From NCBI RefSeq assembly GCF_000378945.1, contig NZ_KB900539.1:1063660-1127659 (forward strand): a stretch of DNA of 64,000 bases. Reading direction: 5' to 3'. The position numbers and the translations under genes are program-made. The stretch is from Methyloversatilis universalis EHg5. Lineage in GTDB: Bacteria > Pseudomonadota > Gammaproteobacteria > Burkholderiales > Rhodocyclaceae. Below, one piece after another: positions 8,477 to 21,092 of this stretch (its first letter is position 1; every line of letters begins with the position of its first letter). Under the pieces are notes generated by a model. It was not told the origin of the DNA. It searched no databases and saw nothing but the letters and a program-made list of their open reading frames with translations.

Positions 8477-9406
8477 TCAGATCCGCGTGAGCCAGTGGTG
8501 ATATTCCGGCGCGCGACCGTTCACCGCATCGAAGAAGCGGGCCTGGATCTTTTCAGTGATCGGGCCGCGGCTGCCGGTACCGATCAGGCGGCCGTCCAGT
8601 TCGCGGATCGGCGTCACTTCGGCCGCGGTGCCGGTGAAGAAGGCTTCGTCCGCGGTGTAGATGTCGTCGCGGGTGAGGCGCTTGGACACCACGGTGTAGC
8701 CCAGTTCGGCGGCGATGTCGATCACCGAGGCGCGGGTGATGCCCACCAGCGCGGAGGCGATTTCCGGTTCGTAGATCTTGTTGTCCTTGATCACGAACAG
8801 GTTCTCGCCGGCGCCTTCGGCCACGAAGCCATCGACGTCCAGCAGCAGCGCCTCGTCGTAGCCCTGTTCGGTCGCTTCCATGTTCGCCAGGATGGAGTTG
8901 GCGTAGGTGCCCGAGTACTTGGCACGACACATGGACACGTTCACATGGTGGCGCGAGTAGGACGAGGTTTTCACGCGGATGCCGCGCTTCAGGCCGTCCT
9001 CGCCGAGGTAGGCGCCCCAGGGCCAGGCGGCGATGGCGACATGCACCGACGCGCCGCGGGTCGAGATGCCCATCTTTTCCGAGCCGAAGAAGGCGATCGG
9101 GCGCAGGTAGCAGGATTCCAGCTTGTTGGCGCGCACCACTTCGAGTTGCGCTTCCATCAGTTCTTCGCGGCCGTACGGCATCTTCATCATGTAGATGTGC
9201 GCCGAGTTGAACAGCCGGTCGGTGTGTTCCTTGAGGCGGAAGATGGCGGTGCCGATCTCGGTGTTGTAGGCACGCACACCTTCGAAGACGGCCAGACCGT
9301 AATGCAGCGAATGCGTCAGTACGTGCGTGGTGGCCTCGCGCCAGGGCACCAGCTTGCCGTCGTACCAGATAAAACCGTCGCGGTCGGCCATCGACATGGG
9401 AAACAC
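8477..9406 (-). CDS. ilvE: Branched-chain amino acid aminotransferase
   Basis: PLP-dependent fold-type IV transaminase that interconverts leucine, isoleucine and valine with their 2-oxo acids. The 309-residue length is typical. MADRDGFIWYDGKLVPWREA and THVLTHSLHYGLAVFEG are the family N-terminus. The PLP lysine lies in CRAKYSGTYANSIL, and FVAEGAGENLFVIKD and FFTGTAAEVTPIRELD are conserved. It is first in the minus-strand operon that continues with the zinc-finger, NTF2-like and yheT genes. Confidence 0.95.
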   Translation of the reverse strand: MFPMSMADRDGFIWYDGKLVPWREATTHVLTHSLHYGLAVFEGVRAYNTEIGTAIFRLKEHTDRLFNSAHIYMMKMPYGREELMEAQLEVVRANKLESCYLRPIAFFGSEKMGISTRGASVHVAIAAWPWGAYLGEDGLKRGIRVKTSSYSRHHVNVSMCRAKYSGTYANSILANMEATEQGYDEALLLDVDGFVAEGAGENLFVIKDNKIYEPEIASALVGITRASVIDIAAELGYTVVSKRLTRDDIYTADEAFFTGTAAEVTPIRELDGRLIGTGSRGPITEKIQARFFDAVNGRAPEYHHWLTRI

Positions 9407-9493
9407 TCCAGAGATTGCGGTAAACCCGTGATTTTAGCCGAAGCCGGCCCTCCGGCGGCGGCTGCCGTGAGCTTGCCGCGTTAAAATCCCCGC

Positions 9494-9949
9494 ATGAGCG
9501 AACGCATCTGGAAACCCAACGTCACGGTGGCGGCGCTGATCGAGGACAGGGGCCGCTTCCTGCTGGTTGAGGAACACACGTCTGCCGGTCTGATGCTGAA
9601 CCAGCCGGCCGGTCACCTGGAAGAGGGCGAATCGCTGGTCGAGGCCTGCGCCCGCGAGGCGATGGAAGAAACCGCCCACCCCTTCACACCGCGCGAACTG
9701 GTGGGCATCTACCAGTGGCGCAGGCCGGACGGCGAGGTGACCTATCTGCGCTTCGCCTTTGCCGGCGAAGCCGGTGAGCAGATTGCCGGCCGCGCACTGG
9801 ACGAGGGTATCGTCCGTGCGGTGTGGATGACGCCGGACGAGATCGAAGCCAGCCGCCACCGGCACCGCAGCCCGCTGGTCAGCGCCTGCGTGCAGGACTG
9901 GCTGGCCGGCATCCGGCTGCCGCTGTCTGCGCTCCGGCATTTCGGCTGA
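9494..9949 (+). CDS. Nudix hydrolase (NudJ-like)
   Basis: A 151-residue Nudix phosphohydrolase. The Nudix box is complete: GHLEEGESLVEACAREAMEE, then T (about residues 38-58), matching GX5EX7REUXEE. VTVAALIEDRGRFLLVEE and the MLNQPAGHLE context resemble NudJ, which cleaves thiamine and nucleotide pyrophosphates; the substrate here is inferred. Its stop overlaps the next start (TGATG), and mnmA follows, as nudJ precedes mnmA in enterobacteria. Confidence 0.9.
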   Translation: MSERIWKPNVTVAALIEDRGRFLLVEEHTSAGLMLNQPAGHLEEGESLVEACAREAMEETAHPFTPRELVGIYQWRRPDGEVTYLRFAFAGEAGEQIAGRALDEGIVRAVWMTPDEIEASRHRHRSPLVSACVQDWLAGIRLPLSALRHFG

Positions 9950-10497
9950 TGCGCGGGTTGTTGGCGAGCCTGCTGGCGGCTTTGCCGCTGCTGGCTGCGG
10001 GCTCGGGCGAACAGACGCTGGAGGTGTGCTTCAACTACGGTTGCCAGAACACTCAGGCCGTGGTTTATGCGCCGGCGCAGATGCTGTCCCTGCACAGGGC
10101 ACTGGACGGCAGTGCGGACGCGGCGGACGAGCGCGGGCGCCTGCAGTACGTGCTGGCCCGCATGTACCGCTGGGCGGGCGAACAGTCGCCGATACATGTG
10201 GATCGCGCCGGCGACTTCCTCGACGATGAAGTACACGGGCGCATGGACTGCATCGACCACGCCCACACGACCGACCGCATGCTGCGGGCGCTGCAGGCGG
10301 TCGGTGCGCTGAAATTCCACCGCGTGATCGACATCCAGCGGCGTACCAGCTGGGTCATCATGCAGCACTTCAGTGCGGCGATCGAAGATGCGGAGGGGCA
10401 TCGTTACGCGGTCGATACCTGGTTTCGCGACCACGCCGAACCGGCGGTCGTGATGGATCTGAACAGATGGAAGGACGGGGGATACCCGGATGAATGA
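9949..10497 (+). CDS. Exported protein with possible Cys-His-Asp triad
   Basis: A 182-residue protein of unknown family. ATG 9949 overlaps the Nudix stop and gives a signal peptide ([17 protein letters not shown]). The mature part contains CFNYGC near the N-terminus. [14 protein letters not shown] at about 98-111 and [13 protein letters not shown] at about 150-162 could place Cys, His and Asp as in transglutaminase-like or papain-like folds. That reading is my inference from spacing and is not a recognised motif match. Its 3' end overlaps mnmA by eight bases, so the two are translationally coupled. Confidence 0.65.
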   Translation: MRGLLASLLAALPLLAAGSGEQTLEVCFNYGCQNTQAVVYAPAQMLSLHRALDGSADAADERGRLQYVLARMYRWAGEQSPIHVDRAGDFLDDEVHGRMDCIDHAHTTDRMLRALQAVGALKFHRVIDIQRRTSWVIMQHFSAAIEDAEGHRYAVDTWFRDHAEPAVVMDLNRWKDGGYPDE

Positions 10498-11638
10498 AGC
10501 ACTCGCGGGCATCGCGCCCGGAAATGGCGAAACAGTGGTCGTCGGCCTGTCCGGCGGCGTCGATTCCTCAGTGTCGGCGCTGCTGCTGAAGCAGGCCGGC
10601 TACAGGGTGGTCGGCCTGTTCATGAAGAACTGGGAAGACGACGACACCGATGACTACTGTTCCACCCGGCAGGACCTGATCGACGCGGCGGCGGTGGCCG
10701 ACGTGATCGGCATCGACTTCGAAGTGGTCAATTTCTCGGCCGAGTACAAGGACCGCGTGTTCGCCAGCTTCCTGCGCGAATACCAGGCCGGCCGCACGCC
10801 GAATCCGGACGTGCTGTGCAATGCCGAAATCAAGTTCGCCGCCTTTCTGGATCACGCGATGCAGCTGGGCGCCACCCGCATCGCCACCGGTCATTACGCG
10901 CAGGTGCGCGCTCAGGTTGGGGAATTCGAAGGCCGCTTCCAGCTCATGAAGGGCGAGGACGGCACCAAGGACCAGAGCTATTTCCTGCACCGGCTGAACC
11001 AGGCCCAGCTGTCGCGCACGCTGTTTCCGGTCGGTCACCTGTACAAGCGCGACGTGCGCCGCATCGCGGCCGACGCCGGGCTGGCCAATGCGGCGAAGAA
11101 GGACTCGACCGGCATCTGTTTCGTCGGCGAGCGCCCTTTCCGCGAATTCCTGCAGCGCTACCTGCCGGTCACGCCGGGCGAAATCCGCGATCTGGACAGC
11201 GAGCGGGTGCTCGGCCAGCACGACGGCCTGATGTATCACACGATAGGCCAGCGCAAGGGGCTGCGCATCGGCGGCCTCAAGGGCATGGCGGATGACGCCG
11301 GCGAGCACGACGCCTGGTATGCGGCGCGCAAGGACATGGAGAAGAACGTGCTCTACGTGGTGCGCGGTCACGACCATCCGGCGCTGCTGTCTGGCCGTCT
11401 GGTGGCGGCGGACCTGTCCTGGGTGTCCGGCGACGCGCCGCACACCCACTGGGTCTATGCCGCGAAAAGCCGTTATCGCCAGCCGGACGCGCCGTGCAGC
11501 ATCGACGCGGTCGATGCGGACCGCTGCGAAGTCGTGTTCGCCGAGCCACAGTGGGCGGTCACGCCTGGTCAGAGCGTGGTGGTGTACGAGAGCAAGGTGT
11601 GTCTGGGCGGCGGCATCATCGTGTCATCGGCAGACTGA
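10490..11638 (+). CDS. mnmA: tRNA-specific 2-thiouridylase
   Basis: Thiolates U34 of tRNA-Lys, -Glu and -Gln using sulfur relayed from IscS. The 382-residue protein has the PP-loop [18 protein letters not shown] (about 20-37) for ATP. It also has the two catalytic cysteines, in [12 protein letters not shown] (about 103-114) and [19 protein letters not shown] and the C-terminal beta-barrel region are present. It overlaps the upstream exported-protein gene by eight bases. Confidence 0.97.
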   Translation: MNEALAGIAPGNGETVVVGLSGGVDSSVSALLLKQAGYRVVGLFMKNWEDDDTDDYCSTRQDLIDAAAVADVIGIDFEVVNFSAEYKDRVFASFLREYQAGRTPNPDVLCNAEIKFAAFLDHAMQLGATRIATGHYAQVRAQVGEFEGRFQLMKGEDGTKDQSYFLHRLNQAQLSRTLFPVGHLYKRDVRRIAADAGLANAAKKDSTGICFVGERPFREFLQRYLPVTPGEIRDLDSERVLGQHDGLMYHTIGQRKGLRIGGLKGMADDAGEHDAWYAARKDMEKNVLYVVRGHDHPALLSGRLVAADLSWVSGDAPHTHWVYAAKSRYRQPDAPCSIDAVDADRCEVVFAEPQWAVTPGQSVVVYESKVCLGGGIIVSSAD

Positions 11639-11652
11639 AATCCTGCCGATGA

Positions 11653-11684
11653 CCGCGGACCGGGCGCGCTGCGCCGGTCCGCGG
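11653..11684. terminator. Strong hairpin between convergent mnmA and GST genes
   Basis: Arms CCGCGGACCGG and CCGGTCCGCGG enclose a GC-rich loop, giving an 11 bp or longer stem 15 bases after the mnmA stop. There is no U-tract on either side, so intrinsic termination is uncertain; it may instead protect the 3' ends. Confidence 0.45.
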
Positions 11685-11702
11685 GAAAGCGATGGCGACC
11701 GC

Positions 11703-12311
11703 TCAGTCGTGCGGAACGGTGTCGGCGAAAGAGGCGCGCTGCTGCAGCTTGTCCTGCAGACGGGCCAGATTGGCGTGCGTGCTGCGCCAGTCCAGCGCCG
11801 GCTGGCGGAAATCGAGATAGCCCAGCGCGCAGCCAACCGCGATGTCGGCCAGCGAAATGGTGGTGCCGTGGCACCAGGCGTCGTCGCCGAGGTCGGCGGC
11901 CAGGGTGGTCAGCGCGCGCTCTATCTTCAGCTGCTGGCGGGCGGCCCAGCTTTCGCTGCGTTCGCCGTCGGCCCGGCGCCCTTCCAGCAGGATGGCCACT
12001 GCGGCGTCGATCAGACCGTCGGCCAGCGCTTCCCAGCGCTTGACCAGCGCCCGTTCGCGCGCCGGCGAGGGCAGCAGCTTGTTGTTGGGCGCCACGCCGT
12101 CGAGGTATTCGACGATCACGCGGGAATCGAACAGGCAGGTGTCGTCGTCCAGCACCAGCACCGGAATCTTGCCCAGCGGGTTGATGTCCGGCACACCGGT
12201 GGTGTCGGTCCACGGCGAATCGATCACGAATTCGTAGTCGATCTTCTTTTCCGCGAGCACGACGCGCGTCTTGCGCACGTAGGGGCTGGTATACGAACCG
12301 ACGAGTTTCAT
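11703..12311 (-). CDS. Glutathione S-transferase family protein (YibF-like)
   Basis: A 202-residue protein with an N-terminal thioredoxin-fold domain (MKLVGSYTSPYVRKTRVVLA, then LVLDDDTCLFDSRVIVEYLD for glutathione binding). A helical C-terminal domain follows, with ALGYLDFRQPALDWRS near the end, as in YibF-type GSTs. I took ATG 12311 (MKLVGSYTSPY); an in-frame start three codons upstream is possible. The substrate is unknown. The gene is divergent from purB. Confidence 0.85.
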   Translation of the reverse strand: MKLVGSYTSPYVRKTRVVLAEKKIDYEFVIDSPWTDTTGVPDINPLGKIPVLVLDDDTCLFDSRVIVEYLDGVAPNNKLLPSPARERALVKRWEALADGLIDAAVAILLEGRRADGERSESWAARQQLKIERALTTLAADLGDDAWCHGTTISLADIAVGCALGYLDFRQPALDWRSTHANLARLQDKLQQRASFADTVPHD

Positions 12312-12327
12312 GGACAGCACCGATTGA

Positions 12328-13830
<1,503 letters not shown>

Positions 13831-13840
13831 TCCAGCCGGG

Positions 13841-13872
13841 GCGCTGTCTCGTCCGGTGAGACGGGACAGCGC
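13841..13872. terminator. Hairpin after purB
   Basis: Arms GCGCTGTCTCGTC and GACGGGACAGCGC pair over 13 positions (one G-U) around a CGGTGA loop, 11 bases after the purB stop and 27 bases before the next start. There is no clear U-run, so this may be a partial terminator or a processing/stability hairpin in a purB-DUF2322 transcript. Confidence 0.45.
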
Positions 13873-13898
13873 TCCGGTGCATTCATCGAGGACCTTTC

Positions 13899-14219
13899 AT
13901 GAGTTTTGCCGATACCCTGAAAACGCTGCCCGGCGTGTCCCATCTGTCCGCTATCCAGCTGCTGGATGCCGCTGGCGAAGTGGTGGCCACCATCGAGAAC
14001 AAGCCGGGTCAGGCCGGTTCGCTGGCGGTGTACAACCATCTGGCCCAGCTGCACGGCGCGATCAATGCCGACGCGGCCAAGCAGGGGCTGGACATCTACG
14101 GCGAGCACACCGCCGACGCGCAGGCCAATCCGGGCAAGCATCCGAACATCGACCGCCTGATTGACCTGATCGCCAGCGGTACGACGCTGCGCGTGAAGCA
14201 GGTGTTCGCCCAGCCCTGA
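13899..14219 (+). CDS. DUF2322 family protein
   Basis: A 106-residue small cytoplasmic protein matching the DUF2322 family in length and in MSFADTLKTLPGVSHLSAIQ, NHLAQLHGAINADAA and GKHPNIDRLIDLI. No catalytic motif or membrane segment is seen, and the family has no established role. It lies downstream of purB and ends at a bidirectional terminator shared with secF. Confidence 0.75.
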   Translation: MSFADTLKTLPGVSHLSAIQLLDAAGEVVATIENKPGQAGSLAVYNHLAQLHGAINADAAKQGLDIYGEHTADAQANPGKHPNIDRLIDLIASGTTLRVKQVFAQP

Positions 14220-14234
14220 TCCAGGCGGGCGCCC

Positions 14235-14268
14235 AATAAAAAACCCGGCCGAAGCCGGGTTTTTTATT
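14235..14268. terminator. Bidirectional intrinsic terminator
   Basis: AAAAAACCCGGC, loop CGAA, GCCGGGTTTTTT. An A-run on the left and a T-run on the right serve both the DUF2322 gene (plus) and secF (minus), which converge here. Confidence 0.95.
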
Positions 14269-14283
14269 GTCTGCAAGCGGTCC

Positions 14284-15222
14284 TCAGACCACCGCTTCCT
14301 GCTTCTGCTTGGGCGGCTTCACCAGCTGTTCGCGCTTCACGCCCAGCCACATCACCAGCGGGCTGGCCACCAGCACCGACGAGTAGATGCCGAAGCAGAT
14401 GCCGATGGTGAGCGCGACCGCGAAGTAGTGCAGGGCCTGGCCGCCGAACAGCAGCATGGACAGCACCATCATCTGGGTCGAACCGTGGGTGATGATGGTG
14501 CGCGAAATGGTGCTGGTGATCGCGTGATCCAGCACTTCGGGCACGCTCATCGTGCGCTTGCGCGGGTTGCGGAACACTTCGCGCACCCGGTCGAACACCA
14601 CTACCGATTCGTTCACCGAATAGCCCAGCACCGCCAGCACCGCCGCCAGCACCGGCAGCGAGAACTCCCACTGGAAGGCGGCGAAGAAGCCCAGGATGAT
14701 GACCACGTCGTGCAGGTTGGCGATGATGGCCGATACCGCGAAGCGCCACTCGAAACGCATGGCCAGGTAAAGCACGATGCCGAAAATCACCAGCATCAGC
14801 GCCAGCGAGCCGTCGGCGGCCAGCTCCTTGCCCACCTGCGGGCCGACGTACTCGACCCGGCGCAGTTCGGCTTTCGGGCCCTCGGCCTTGTCCAGCGTGG
14901 CCATCACCTGCTGGCTCACCTTGGCCGAATCGGTGTCCTTGACCAGCGGCAGGCGGATCATCACGTCGCGCGCGGTGCCGAAGTTCTGCACCTGCGGATC
15001 GCTGAAGCCGCTGTCGGTCAGCGCCTTGCGGACGGTTTCGAGATTGGGTGCTTCGCTGTAGTTCACCTCCATCAGCGTGCCGCCGGTGAATTCCACCGAC
15101 AGATGCAGCCCGCGGGTGGCGAGGAAGAACACCGCCAGCAGGAAGGTGATGACCGAAATGGCGTTGAACACCAGCGCATTGCGCATGAAGGGGATGTCAC
15201 GCCGGATACGGAAGAATTCCAT
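14284..15222 (-). CDS. secF: Protein translocase subunit SecF
   Basis: RND-like partner of SecD that uses proton motive force to help SecYEG export. It has 312 residues. The first helix (ALVFNAISVITFLLAVFFLA) is followed by the periplasmic domain (FTGGTLMEVNYSE) and five further helices. VLGYSVNESVVVFDRVRE carries the conserved Asp/Arg pair, and TISRTIITHGST is conserved. It is last in the queA-tgt-yajC-secD-secF order and 26 bases after secD. Confidence 0.97.
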   Translation of the reverse strand: MEFFRIRRDIPFMRNALVFNAISVITFLLAVFFLATRGLHLSVEFTGGTLMEVNYSEAPNLETVRKALTDSGFSDPQVQNFGTARDVMIRLPLVKDTDSAKVSQQVMATLDKAEGPKAELRRVEYVGPQVGKELAADGSLALMLVIFGIVLYLAMRFEWRFAVSAIIANLHDVVIILGFFAAFQWEFSLPVLAAVLAVLGYSVNESVVVFDRVREVFRNPRKRTMSVPEVLDHAITSTISRTIITHGSTQMMVLSMLLFGGQALHYFAVALTIGICFGIYSSVLVASPLVMWLGVKREQLVKPPKQKQEAVV

Positions 15223-15248
15223 GGCTGTTCAGCTTTCCTTGTATGCGG

Positions 15249-17099
15249 TTACGCGCCGGTGCCCGGCTTCCAGACGGTGCCGATGGACACCTTCTCGAGC
15301 TTGCGGGCACGGCCATAGACCAGATTCACCAGCGCACGCGACACCACCACAGCGCTGAACATCGAGGTCAGGATGCCCAGGCAGTGCACCACCGCGAAGC
15401 CGCGCACCGGGCCGGAACCGAAGATGAGCAGCGCCAGGCCGGCGATCAGCGTGGTGATGTTGGAGTCGAGAATGGTGGCCCAGGCGCGGTCGTAGCCGGC
15501 GGAGATCGCCGCCTGCGGACTCACGCCATTGCGCAGTTCTTCGCGCACCCGCTCGTTGATCAGTACGTTGGCGTCGATCGCCATGCCCAGCGTGAGCGCG
15601 ATGGCGGCGATGCCGGGCAGCGTCAGCGTGGCCTGCAGGAGCGACAGCAGCGCGATCAGGAACAGCAGGTTGGCGGCCAGCGCGGCGGACGAAATGAAGC
15701 CGAACACCATGTAGTAGCCGATCATGAACACCGCGATCGCGATGAAGCCCCACAGCGTCGAGTGGAAGCCCTTGTCGATGTTCTCCGCACCCAGCGACGG
15801 GCCGATCACGCGTTCCTCGATGATGTCCATCGGCGCGGCCAGCGCACCGGAGCGGATCAGGATGGCCAGCGTATTGGTTTCCTGCGGGCTGAACTGGCCG
15901 GTGATCTGGAAGCGGTCACCGAATTCGCCCTGGATGGTGGCGACCGAAATGGCTTCGCCGCGGCCCTTCTCGAACAGCAGAATGGCCATCATCTTCTTCA
16001 GGTTTTCGCGGGTGACCGTGCGCATGATGCGACCGCCGGTCGAATCCAGCTTCACCGCGACCGCCGGACGGTTGGCGTCATCGAACGAGGCCTGGGCGGT
16101 TTCGAAGCGCTCGCCGGTCAGGATGACCTGCTTCTTCACCGGCACCTGGGTCACCACACCGTTGCGCGCGCGCTCCGGATAGACCTCGAGGCCTTCGGCG
16201 TTGCCGCTGATCATGGCTTCCTGGTCGACCAGACGCACTTCCAGCGTGGCGGTGCGGCCGATCAGATCCTTGGCCTTGGCCACGTCCTGCACGCCCGGCA
16301 GCTGAACGACGATGCGGTCCGCGCCCTGCTGCTGGATGATGGGTTCGGCCACGCCCAGTTCGTTCACGCGCTTCTGCAGCGTCAGGATGTTCTGCTTGAT
16401 CGCCGATTCGCGGATGTCCTTCTCGGCGATCGGCTTCATGCGGCCGGTCAGCACGTAATCGGCGCCGGATTCGCTGAGCGTCCATGCCAGGTCGGGCAGC
16501 GTGTCTTCCACCTTGCCGCGCGCCGCGTCGCGGCCGTCGGCGTCGCGGAAGTGCAGCGTGATGGTGTCGCCTTCACGGTTGATGCCGCCGTGGCGCACGT
16601 TCTTCTCGCGCAGCTGGATGCGCAGGTCGGAGGCCATCGAATCGAGGCGCTTGGTCATCGCGCCCTTCATGTCCACCTGCAGCAGGAAGTGCACGCCACC
16701 GCGCAGATCCAGACCCAGATACATCGGCTTGGCGCCGGCATGCGACAGCCAGGACGGCGACTTGGACAGCAGGTTCAGCGCCACCACGTACTTGGCATCG
16801 GCCGCGTCCGGGTTGAGTGCCTTTTCGAGCACGTCGCGGGTCTTGAGCTGGGTGTCGGGGTCGGCCAGACGTACGCGCACACCGCTGGTGTCCAGCGTGA
16901 TGCCGGTGTGGGCGATGGCGGCGTCCTTCAGCGTGTTCTCGACCTGGGACATCAGGTTCGCATCGAGCGTGACGCCGGTGCGCGCGGTCGACACCTGCAC
17001 TGCAGGGGCCTCGCCGTAGAAATTGGGCAGCGTGTAGATCAGCCCGAGCAGCAGCGCCACGATCACCAGCGCGTTTTTCCAGAGCGGGTAGCGGTTCAT
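15249..17099 (-). CDS. secD: Protein translocase subunit SecD
   Basis: A 616-residue inner-membrane export factor. The N-terminal helix (NALVIVALLLGLIYTLPNFY) precedes the large periplasmic P1 region with LGLDLRGGVHFLLQVD. FSPQETNTLAILIRSGALAA follows, and the C-terminal five-helix bundle contains ALTLGMAIDANVLINERVRE with the transport aspartate. Length and order match family members. It lies between yajC and secF. Confidence 0.97.
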   Translation of the reverse strand: MNRYPLWKNALVIVALLLGLIYTLPNFYGEAPAVQVSTARTGVTLDANLMSQVENTLKDAAIAHTGITLDTSGVRVRLADPDTQLKTRDVLEKALNPDAADAKYVVALNLLSKSPSWLSHAGAKPMYLGLDLRGGVHFLLQVDMKGAMTKRLDSMASDLRIQLREKNVRHGGINREGDTITLHFRDADGRDAARGKVEDTLPDLAWTLSESGADYVLTGRMKPIAEKDIRESAIKQNILTLQKRVNELGVAEPIIQQQGADRIVVQLPGVQDVAKAKDLIGRTATLEVRLVDQEAMISGNAEGLEVYPERARNGVVTQVPVKKQVILTGERFETAQASFDDANRPAVAVKLDSTGGRIMRTVTRENLKKMMAILLFEKGRGEAISVATIQGEFGDRFQITGQFSPQETNTLAILIRSGALAAPMDIIEERVIGPSLGAENIDKGFHSTLWGFIAIAVFMIGYYMVFGFISSAALAANLLFLIALLSLLQATLTLPGIAAIALTLGMAIDANVLINERVREELRNGVSPQAAISAGYDRAWATILDSNITTLIAGLALLIFGSGPVRGFAVVHCLGILTSMFSAVVVSRALVNLVYGRARKLEKVSIGTVWKPGTGA

Positions 17100-17160
17100 T
17101 GCGAGGCAGGAACGGAAAGAGGAGGGAGGCCGGCGGATGGATGCCGCCGGCGACGAGGGC

Positions 17161-17490
17161 TTACAGCGCCTTCAGCGTGCCCTTGGGCAGCACGGTGGAG
17201 ACGGCCTGACGCTGGAGGGTGATTTCGACGTTCGGCGCCACTTCGACGCTGACGAAGTTGTCGCCGACCTTGACGATGCGACCGGCCACACCACCCTGGG
17301 TGACGACTTCGTCACCCTTGGCCAGCGCTTCGACCATGGTCTTGTGTTCCTTGGCACGCTTCATCTGCGGGCGGATCATCAGGAACCACAGCACCACGAA
17401 CATCAGGATGATGGGCAGAAAGCCCATGATGCCGCCGGTCGGATCGGCAGCAGCGCCGGCAGCCTGGGCATAGGCGGGGGAAATGAGCAC
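17161..17490 (-). CDS. yajC: Preprotein translocase subunit YajC
   Basis: A 109-residue single-pass protein of the SecDF-YajC complex. The helix PIILMFVVLWFLMIRPQMKR is followed by the conserved cytoplasmic domain LAKGDEVVTQGGVAGRIVKV. It starts at ATG 17490 and is followed by secD after 61 bases. Confidence 0.95.
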   Translation of the reverse strand: MLISPAYAQAAGAAADPTGGIMGFLPIILMFVVLWFLMIRPQMKRAKEHKTMVEALAKGDEVVTQGGVAGRIVKVGDNFVSVEVAPNVEITLQRQAVSTVLPKGTLKAL

Positions 17491-17583
17491 AGGGGTCTCC
17501 GCGGGTAATTATTGGAAAGCGCGCGAGTATATCAGCCGCGTCCGACAGCCCCGGGACAGAGGAATTCCCGGGGGCGGTTCGCA

Positions 17584-19735
<2,152 letters not shown>

Positions 19736-19835
19736 GGCGTAGAACGGGGCGGAAAAGCGCGAAAAAACCGCGCATTGTACCGCCGGCGGCCTTGCCGGAC
19801 CGCAGCGGCAGCCCGCATAATCCGCCTCCTTCCCG

Positions 19836-19920
19836 GCCGGGATGGCGGAATCGGTAGACGCAGCGGATTCAAAATCCGCCGCCGCAAGGTGTGGGGGTTC
19901 GAGTCCCCCTCCCGGCACCA
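19836..19920 (+). tRNA. tRNA-Leu (anticodon CAA)
   Basis: An 85-nt class II tRNA. The GCCGGGA acceptor pairs with TCCCGGC before an encoded CCA. The anticodon stem GCGGA/TCCGC encloses loop TTCAAAA, giving anticodon CAA (codon UUG). The D arm, a variable arm (CCGCAAGGTGTGG) and T loop GTTCGAGTC are present. Confidence 0.97.
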
Positions 19921-20135
19921 CTCGGGTTTATTGCGGTTTCGCGCAACGCGAAACAATGCGAAATATCAGGCGCTTATCTCCGGCGTCGCGTTCCAAACTT
20001 GAACGCCGAGCAATCATTAATTAGCCTGTCGCTACCCGCAATTTACCCGCGGGATTCCCCGCGCTCTATCGGCGTGCCTGTCGCGCACAGGTATACTTGC
20101 GCGTTTCCCACGCGCATCCCGCTTCCGTTCATCCC

Positions 20136-21077
20136 GTGCAGGTTTTCCGCGCAATCCCTTCGGTCGCTGACAGGCCGGTCGTTCTGACCATCGGCAATTT
20201 CGATGGTGTGCACCTCGGTCACCGGGCGCTGCTGGCGCAGCTGTCCGCGAAGGCGCGCGCGCTGGGCGTGCCGGCCGCTGTGATGACCTTCGAGCCGCAT
20301 CCGCGTGAATTCTTCATGCACGAAAAGCGGCCGACCCGGCTGACCAGCCTGCGCGAAAAGCTGGAGCTGTTCCGGCAGGCCGGGGTCGAGCGGGTGTACG
20401 TGTGCCGCTTCAATGCCCGCTTCGCCGCGCTCAGCGCCCATGCTTTCGTCGATGACCTGCTGGTGCGCGGGCTGGCGGTGCGTCACCTCATCATCGGCGA
20501 CGATTTCCGCTTCGGCCGTGGCCGCGAGGGCGATTTCCAGCGGCTGTGCGAAGCTGGCGAACTGCACGGTTTTGGCGTGGCCAGCATGGATACGGTGGAA
20601 ATCGGCGGCGAGCGCGCCTCCAGTTCCGCCGTGCGCGAGGCGCTGGAACAGGGCGATCTGGCGCGGGCCGAACGCCTGCTCGGTCGTCCGTACGCGATCA
20701 GTGGCCGGGTCGAACACGGCCAGAAGATCGGCCGTCAGCTCGGCTTCCCGACCGCCAACATCCAGCTCAAGCACCGTTCGCTGCCGCTGGCCGGCATCTA
20801 CGCGGTGACCGTGACCGGTGGTGGCCTGGTCGATGCGCCGGGCGCGGCCAGTGTGGGCGTGCGCCCGACCATCGCCGACGGCCTGAAGCCGACCTGCGAG
20901 GTGTATGTACTGGACCGCGACGTGGATCTGTACGACCAGCACGTGTCGGTGCGCTTCTGTCGCAAGCTGCGCGACGAGGCCCGCTACGAAGGCCTGGAGG
21001 CACTGCGCGAAGCGATCGCGCAGGACGTGGTGAACACCCGCGCGTGGTTCGCGCAAAACCCGATTTCCGAAGACTGA
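20136..21077 (+). CDS. ribF: Bifunctional riboflavin kinase / FAD synthetase
   Basis: Converts riboflavin to FMN and then FAD. The N-terminal nucleotidyltransferase has TIGNFDGVHLGHRALL (HxGH) and GDDFRFGRGREGDF. The C-terminal kinase has GRQLGFPTANIQ and GVRPTI. I chose GTG 20136 (QVFRAIPSVADRP), the usual N-terminus; a TTG 13 codons upstream also opens the frame. About 313 residues. It starts the ribF-ileS-lspA-fkpB-ispH operon. Confidence 0.95.
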   Translation: MQVFRAIPSVADRPVVLTIGNFDGVHLGHRALLAQLSAKARALGVPAAVMTFEPHPREFFMHEKRPTRLTSLREKLELFRQAGVERVYVCRFNARFAALSAHAFVDDLLVRGLAVRHLIIGDDFRFGRGREGDFQRLCEAGELHGFGVASMDTVEIGGERASSSAVREALEQGDLARAERLLGRPYAISGRVEHGQKIGRQLGFPTANIQLKHRSLPLAGIYAVTVTGGGLVDAPGAASVGVRPTIADGLKPTCEVYVLDRDVDLYDQHVSVRFCRKLRDEARYEGLEALREAIAQDVVNTRAWFAQNPISED

Positions 21078-21092
21078 AACTGGCTGATCAAG

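Noticed and set aside
15243..17222. Plus-strand ORF of 659 aa
   Set aside because: Antisense to secD; His/Gln/Arg-rich composition and no domain.
19921..20135. Prophage or island attachment site downstream of tRNA-Leu
   Set aside because: The 215 bases after the tRNA are somewhat AT-richer but hold no integrase, no repeat of the tRNA 3' end, and run directly into the conserved ribF operon.
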